Positions 29,538 to 32,759 of a stretch of 32,759 nt of DNA are shown here, one piece after another. Origin of the DNA: a virus; the IMG/VR virus record IMGVR_UViG_3300029787_000195, positions 1 to 32,759 of that record. One strand, given 5' to 3'. Position 1 is the first letter of the stretch, and every line of letters begins with the position of its first letter. The position numbers and the translations under genes are program-made. The notes below the pieces were generated by a model, which worked only from the letters and a program-made list of their open reading frames with translations, did not search any database and had not been told where the DNA came from.

Positions 29538-29860
29538 CGTTGAAGCTCTCCCTTCATAAGTTGGGCAAAGAGTTGATCTTTCAGTATCCAAAGCCGCTCT
29601 TTGCGGTCGGCCCTTACGACAACGACGTCGCTGTCGTCCTGTTCAAACGCTGCGTAAATTACGGAGAAGCCGTTCTTCCGGCGCTTGGCCTCTACCTTGA
29701 GACCGTTGAGTACAATGTCGCCGCTGAACTCATCTCCAAGTTGTTCTTTGTAGGCGCCAGACCCAAAGATACGGCGGCAGTCAAAGCCCTGCTCTACAGC
29801 CCACACCACCACCTCGCGCTCAAGTTCGTAGCCGCGCTGTTTGTTGCGCCGCCCCGTCAC
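29534..29860 (-). CDS. Holliday-junction-resolvase-like PD-(D/E)XK nuclease, 108 aa
   Basis: NKQRGYELEREVVVWAVEQG (early Glu), then RRIFGSGAYKEQLGDEFSGD (Asp) and LKVEAKRRKNG (E-x-K) match archaeal-type Hjc/phage resolvase-like nucleases of about 110 aa. It probably resolves branched DNA from replication and recombination before packaging. GTG start 29860 overlaps the Cro-like gene stop (GTGA). Confidence 0.78.
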   Translation of the reverse strand: MTGRRNKQRGYELEREVVVWAVEQGFDCRRIFGSGAYKEQLGDEFSGDIVLNGLKVEAKRRKNGFSVIYAAFEQDDSDVVVVRADRKERLWILKDQLFAQLMKGELQR

Positions 29861-30096
29861 GTTGCCCTCGCCATTTCATAGGCGCGCTGTAAATCGGTGA
29901 CGGTCACCATGCCCTCGGTCAATTGAAAGATGCGCTGCGTCATTCGCGCGCTAGGTCGATGCCGACCGTGATACCAAAGCGTGATTGTGGTTGCGCTTGT
30001 ATCTAGGAGCGCGGCGGCTTCCGCTCGCGTCATGCCCCTTTTATCTAACCATTCGTTAAACAGCATAATTGCGTCACGTAAGTTTATCTTACGCAT
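29857..30096 (-). CDS. Cro-like helix-turn-helix regulator, 79 aa
   Basis: First gene of the leftward early operon and divergent from the repressor. LFNEWLDKRGMTRAEAAALL followed by DTSATTITLWYHGRHRP is a Cro/YdaS-type helix-turn-helix. Two starts are possible: ATG 30096 (79 aa) or ATG 30066 (69 aa, MLFNEWLDK); neither has a ribosome site. With the upper start, codons 2-7 coincide with the 17-bp dyad 30077-30093, so the protein may bind its own coding start. A leaderless mRNA is possible. Expected role: early switch toward lytic growth. Confidence 0.82.
   Translation of the reverse strand: MRKINLRDAIMLFNEWLDKRGMTRAEAAALLDTSATTITLWYHGRHRPSARMTQRIFQLTEGMVTVTDLQRAYEMARAT
30077..30093. promoter_or_regulatory. 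Early operator, 17-bp dyad
   Basis: Perfect 6-5-6 inverted repeat CGTAAG-TTTAT-CTTACG at the 5' end of the Cro-like gene. Its centre differs from the integrase operator centre (2640-2654) by one base, and it resembles the dyads at 201, 23580 and 30817. Likely target of the repressor or the Cro-like protein. Confidence 0.72.
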
Positions 30097-30198
30097 AATT
30101 ACGCTGAATAAGTTTTACTTGTCAACCCGTCAAAAAACGTGCCTAATCATCATTACGGCAAGACGCATAAAGCGCACCGTATACATAAGGGAGATCAC
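30097..30198. promoter_or_regulatory. Divergent control region between Cro-like and repressor genes
   Basis: 102 bp. On the minus strand TTGACA and an overlapping TTGACG (about 30124-30138) are usable -35 elements, with CGTAAT, AATTAT or TATTCA as weak -10 choices leading into the Cro-like start. On the plus strand the repressor ribosome site GGGAGA precedes ATG 30199. I see no convincing repressor promoter; TATACA at about 30181 lacks a good -35. Confidence 0.55.
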
Positions 30199-30807
30199 AT
30201 GAGGCGAAATCGCATTAAAATTCTGTGCGCCGAACATAATCTACCCGTCGCACAGTTGGCAGAGAGAATCGGAATGCAGCCCGCCGCTCTGCGCCGTTAT
30301 ACAAGGCAAGAGGCACAACCCAAACTCGAACTTGCCCAGCTTATTGCGGAAACGCTGAGCGTTTCTGTAGACGACGTTTTAGGAGTTAAGATTGGCACGG
30401 AGCCAACGCAAGCTCCCACCCGCCAGCTACCACTATATGGAGCGGTGCAGGGTGGTGTCGGCCACGAAATAACCGACGTCACCGATCCTATTGACTCAAT
30501 AGACACGCCGTCTTGGCTCGCAAGCGTGCCAGATTCTTACGCCGTATTTGTAACGGGCAACTCAATGGAGCCCCGTTTTAGGGCTCGTGAAATTATCTAT
30601 GTGCATCCATATCGCCCATATCGAGAGGGCGACTATGTAGTCGTGCAACTGCAAGCCAATGGCCGCGTCCACGCCATTGTGAAGCAGTTTGTTGAGATGA
30701 CTGACAATGAGGTTATCTTGAAACAACACAATCCAGACAAAGAATTACGGCACCCGCGCAGCACAGTCGCCGCAATACATTTGGTCGTTGGAAGTTATTT
30801 TTCGTAA
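30199..30807 (+). CDS. LexA/CI-like phage repressor with S24 domain, 202 aa
   Basis: N-terminal helix-turn-helix (IKILCAEHNLPVAQLAERIG then MQPAALRRYTRQEAQPKLEL) followed by a S24 peptidase/dimerisation domain: VFVTGNSMEPRFRAREIIYV with the catalytic Ser and VHAIVKQFVE with the catalytic Lys. Start ATG 30199 with GGGAGA is preferred to 30139, which has no ribosome site. The hinge before the Ser contains PLYGAVQGGVGHEI, without an Ala-Gly pair at the usual cleavage place, so RecA-induced self-cleavage may be altered. It maintains lysogeny by binding the dyad operators (inferred). Confidence 0.92.
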   Translation: MRRNRIKILCAEHNLPVAQLAERIGMQPAALRRYTRQEAQPKLELAQLIAETLSVSVDDVLGVKIGTEPTQAPTRQLPLYGAVQGGVGHEITDVTDPIDSIDTPSWLASVPDSYAVFVTGNSMEPRFRAREIIYVHPYRPYREGDYVVVQLQANGRVHAIVKQFVEMTDNEVILKQHNPDKELRHPRSTVAAIHLVVGSYFS

Positions 30808-30813
30808 TTATTA

Positions 30814-30843
30814 TTGACTTACGTTTCGTAAGTCCCGTATGGT
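30814..30843 (+). promoter_or_regulatory. Rightward promoter with embedded operator
   Basis: TTGACT (30814-30819), 18-bp spacer, TATGGT (30838-30843). A perfect 8-3-8 palindrome GACTTACG-TTT-CGTAAGTC (30816-30834) spans the -35 and spacer; its central part also fits 6-5-6 (ACTTAC-N5-GTAAGT). It drives the rightward operon beginning at 30877 and should be shut off by the repressor. Confidence 0.75.
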
Positions 30844-30876
30844 CCCCTCCAGTGCCTTACAACACTGGAGAGAGCA

Positions 30877-30996
30877 ATGTTACGGACAATTTTTGAAGCT
30901 GTTACCTTTGGTGCAGTTCTTGTTCTTATCTACATCAGTTTTTTATTTTTAGCTGCCACCAACGACAGCATGTGGCAATCGTGGGTAATGCAATGA
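30877..30996 (+). CDS. Small single-pass membrane peptide, 39 aa
   Basis: ATG 30877 behind GGAGAGAGCA, an initiation cassette identical to that of the 218-aa gene. One membrane helix (FGAVLVLIYISFLFLAA, about residues 11-27) with short polar ends. Stop overlaps the next ATG (ATGA). First gene of the repressible rightward operon. Possible host-membrane effector or superinfection factor; no family recognised. Confidence 0.7.
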   Translation: MLRTIFEAVTFGAVLVLIYISFLFLAATNDSMWQSWVMQ

Positions 30997-31163
30997 CGCC
31001 CGCGCTCATGGACGCCCATGAGGCAGCAGAGCGTCTCTTTGGCTCAAGATCGCGCGCAAACTATAAGCGCGTCTTGCGTCTCATCCACGCCAATCAATTA
31101 GAATATGTGCAACTCAAAAAACGGTATTGGGTGTGGCGCAAGCCGCTCGAGGCTTTGTTGTGA
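30993..31163 (+). CDS. Excisionase-like MerR/HTH_17 protein, 56 aa
   Basis: The pattern DAHEAAERLFG - VLRLIHANQLEYVQLKKRYW - VWRKPLEALL is the winged helix-turn-helix of Xis/HTH_17 excisionase proteins: helix, turn, recognition helix, then a wing with K/R and aromatic residues. At 56 aa it is the normal size for a recombination directionality factor. ATG 30993 overlaps the previous stop. The integrase operon lacks a xis-like gene, so this is the best candidate; being under lytic control would make excision follow induction. A general regulator is the alternative. Confidence 0.68.
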   Translation: MTPALMDAHEAAERLFGSRSRANYKRVLRLIHANQLEYVQLKKRYWVWRKPLEALL

Positions 31164-31483
31164 GTTGTGCGAAGTGTAACGACAAAGGGCTAATCAAAGA
31201 GGGTGTTGTAACAATTACATGCGAAAATTGTGATTGCCCCGATGTTGATCAGATAAACCCGCCGCATTACCAAAAAGCTAACGGCGACATTGACGATTAT
31301 ATTTGCGATATCGTTCGCGACCTACCGGGCATTGAGGCATATCGCGTCAGTCAGGTTGTAAAATACCTCAGCCGATATCGGCAGAAGCACGACGATCCGC
31401 GCACCGATATAGAAAAGGCAAAGTGGCACCTTAACCGGCTGCGCAACTTGCTTTTCGCCAAAGAGGTGGCGGGCAATGAGTAA
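31160..31483 (+). CDS. DUF3310 protein with N-terminal zinc ribbon, 107 aa
   Basis: GTG 31160 overlaps the previous TGA (GTGA). N-terminal CAKCNDKG ... CENCDCPD is a four-Cys ribbon. The rest is DUF3310-type: INPPHYQKANGDIDDYICDI, then RVSQVVKYLSRYRQKH and DIEKAKWHLNRLRNLL. DUF3310 proteins are frequent in phages and sometimes annotated as nucleotide kinase-like, without proof. The first TGT-rich codons favour the GTG start because a longer frame would have no ribosome site. Confidence 0.85.
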   Translation: MSCAKCNDKGLIKEGVVTITCENCDCPDVDQINPPHYQKANGDIDDYICDIVRDLPGIEAYRVSQVVKYLSRYRQKHDDPRTDIEKAKWHLNRLRNLLFAKEVAGNE

Positions 31484-31817
31484 GCGTCTGGTCGTGCTTG
31501 AAAGCCCGTATCGCAGTCGCGTTGAAGGGCAAATCAAAAGGAACATTCGTTACGCGCGGGACTGTGTGCGTGATTGTTTAGCACGCCACGAGGCGCCGAT
31601 TGCATCTCACCTACTGTATACACAAGACGGAATCCTTAACGACGACGAACCCAATGAGCGCAACCGTGGCATAAGGGCTGGGCTATCGTGGACAAAAGTG
31701 GCCGACGCAACCGTCGTTTACATCGATCACGGCATCAGCGAGGGCATGTTGCTGGGCATCTTTGAAGCCCAAGAGCATGGCGTGCCGGTCGAGTTCAGGC
31801 GCTTGTTTAATGATTAG
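31476..31817 (+). CDS. DUF7768-like (nucleoside deoxyribosyltransferase-like) protein, 113 aa
   Basis: VVLESPYRSRVEGQIKRNIR with YARDCVRDCLARHEAPIASH and LLYTQDGILNDDEPNERNRG, then GIRAGLSWTKVADATVVYID and GISEGMLLGIFEAQEHGVPV match a common phage domain (DUF7768-like) with a Rossmann-like fold related to nucleoside 2-deoxyribosyltransferases. The substrate is unknown; it may act in nucleotide salvage or on nucleotide signals. ATG 31476 overlaps the DUF3310 end by 8 nt. Confidence 0.8.
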   Translation: MSKRLVVLESPYRSRVEGQIKRNIRYARDCVRDCLARHEAPIASHLLYTQDGILNDDEPNERNRGIRAGLSWTKVADATVVYIDHGISEGMLLGIFEAQEHGVPVEFRRLFND

Positions 31818-32487
31818 CCCGGTCGTTATTGGCGATTGCACGCTATACAGCGGCGATTGCCTTGAGATTATTCCGATGCTCTATGGCTACGATGCGGTGG
31901 TGACAGACCCGCCTTATGGCACGGCGGCGGTTGGAAGTTACAACCGCGCGGGCGACCTTATTCTCAACGATGACGATCTATCGGTGGTTTCCGCTGCACT
32001 CGCTGCAATCAACTGTAACGACATGATCGTCTTTTACTCACCACGCAAGGCGGCGGAGTTTTACACAGAACTCAGTTTTGTGCCGTGGTACGGCGAGATC
32101 GTTTGGGACAAAAAAGCCCCAGGCATGGGTGGCGGATTACGTTATCAGCACGAAAACATTGCATGCGCTGGAGACCCCAGCCGTTGGTCTGGTGCGTTCA
32201 GCATTATTTCAATCTACCGTGACGCGCAAAAACACCCGCACCAAAAGCCGATCCAGCTTATGGAAATGCTGTTGCGCAACTTTAACGCCGAACACATTCT
32301 TGACCCATTTATGGGTAGCGGCAGCACGGGGGTGGCGTGCGCCAAGCTGGGCAAAAAGTTTATCGGGATTGAATTAGACCCAAAGCACTTTGACACGGCG
32401 TGCAGTCGTATAGAGGAGGCATACAAACAACGCGACCTTTTTGTGGCGCCGCCTGCTGCGCCCGTGCAAGAGGGGCTGGCGTTATGA
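31810..32487 (+). CDS. Beta-class DNA methyltransferase (N6-adenine or N4-cytosine), 225 aa
   Basis: Motif order is IV then I, as in beta-class enzymes: TDPPYG (catalytic DPPY) near residue 34, and the SAM motif ILDPFMGSGSTGVACAKLGK with FIGIELDPKHF near 175-200. A target-recognition part lies between (WYGEIVWDKKAPGMGGGLRY). Length 225 aa is compact, without CcrM-type C-terminal extension. ATG 31810 overlaps the previous stop by 8 nt (ATGATTAG). No cognate restriction gene is adjacent, so it likely protects phage DNA or alters regulation. Base specificity cannot be read. Confidence 0.92.
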   Translation: MISPVVIGDCTLYSGDCLEIIPMLYGYDAVVTDPPYGTAAVGSYNRAGDLILNDDDLSVVSAALAAINCNDMIVFYSPRKAAEFYTELSFVPWYGEIVWDKKAPGMGGGLRYQHENIACAGDPSRWSGAFSIISIYRDAQKHPHQKPIQLMEMLLRNFNAEHILDPFMGSGSTGVACAKLGKKFIGIELDPKHFDTACSRIEEAYKQRDLFVAPPAAPVQEGLAL

Positions 32488-32693
32488 GCCGAAAAAACAC
32501 CTCAACCGTAAAAGTCAAAACGCAGTTTGGCTCGTTTTTTGTTCATGTGGAAAGCAATGACGCGCTAACTGGAGCAAGCGGTGTTTGGATATCAAAGCAA
32601 CAAAAACTCGAAGATTCAGAGATTGATAAATTGGTCAGTCAAATTATTGAGGGTGTACACGAGGGCATCGCTGGCTTAACCGTTGAAAATTAA
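32484..32693 (+). CDS. Small hypothetical protein, 69 aa
   Basis: ATG 32484 overlaps the methyltransferase stop (ATGA). Sequence MSRKNTSTVKVKTQFGSFFV then HVESNDALTGASGVWISKQQ and a helical end (EIDKLVSQIIEGVHEGIAGL). Looks like a small beta-hairpin plus helix fold; family not recognised. Last gene of the rightward operon; it crosses the contig junction (its last codons are repeated at 1-33) and its stop overlaps the convergent 52-aa gene. Confidence 0.75.
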   Translation: MSRKNTSTVKVKTQFGSFFVHVESNDALTGASGVWISKQQKLEDSEIDKLVSQIIEGVHEGIAGLTVEN

Positions 32694-32759
32694 ATTTCGT
32701 GCTTTTTGAAAAGCTCAGCAAGGTCGGCAGCAAACGCGTCGGCCTTTTCTTTGTTCTTA
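32661..32759. repeat. Right copy of 99-bp terminal direct repeat
   Basis: Identical to 1-99. Joining the copies restores both the 69-aa plus-strand gene and the 52-aa minus-strand gene without frameshift, which supports a true circular (or circularly permuted) genome. Confidence 0.97.

Overview
The window is a whole temperate phage genome with a short-tailed (podovirus, T7-like) virion plan. The last 99 bases (32661-32759) repeat the first 99 exactly, so the contig closes into a circle of 32,660 bp; the repeat falls inside genes and has an assembler-overlap length. Structural genes follow the T7-type set: portal/head-tail connector, scaffold, capsid, two tail tubular proteins, a gp13-like GNAT protein, three internal virion proteins and a T7-type tail fibre. 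There is no phage RNA polymerase. A tyrosine integrase, an attP carrying the 3' half of a tRNA-Met gene and a LexA-like repressor make it temperate. The host cannot be named; gene families and codon use suggest an alphaproteobacterium (inference, low confidence).

Layout: (1) 30-2607, minus: a small gene with its own promoter, then the integrase operon (89-aa, 69-aa, integrase, 218-aa winged-helix-like protein) behind a promoter with an operator in its spacer. (2) 2608-2992, noncoding: attP with tRNA fragment, terminator and paired repeats. (3) 2993-5455, minus: lysis and accessory genes (two spanin-like proteins, holin, M15 endolysin, coiled-coil protein, PD-(D/E)XK nuclease, lipoprotein, tail chaperone-like protein). 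(4) 5455-20276, minus: tail and head genes. (5) 20276-23507, minus: terminase large subunit, a run of tiny, mostly basic proteins, a 300-bp noncoding island, terminase small subunit. (6) 23592-30096, minus: early operon with Cro-like protein, resolvase-like nuclease, Sak4-like ATPase, DUF669 SSB, Cas4-like nuclease, XRE regulator, TOPRIM-helicase, an 82-aa gene containing an iteron array, and a DUF6362-like protein. (7) 30199-32693, plus: repressor, then a rightward operon with a membrane peptide, an excisionase-like protein, DUF3310, DUF7768-like protein, an adenine/cytosine methyltransferase and a small protein.

How it works together (inference): the repressor or the Cro-like protein probably acts on a family of 17-bp dyads (6-5-6) found at the leftward early start, the rightward promoter, the integrase promoter, the promoter of the 52-aa gene and the early/late junction. 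The leftward genes form one almost gapless chain of start/stop overlaps interrupted by intrinsic terminators at 28.2, 23.5 and 15.8 kb, which suggests antitermination or graded expression. The recombination genes and the iteron-bearing gene next to the TOPRIM-helicase suggest bidirectional or recombination-assisted replication from about 24.5 kb.

The most unusual signals are: direct-repeat pairs of TGCTCCA spaced by exactly 11 bp together with a 13-bp core-like word, flanking attP but also present 12-20 kb away next to the terminase small subunit gene; ten TGCGGTA/TACCGCA words inside an 82-aa coding sequence; and the operator family.
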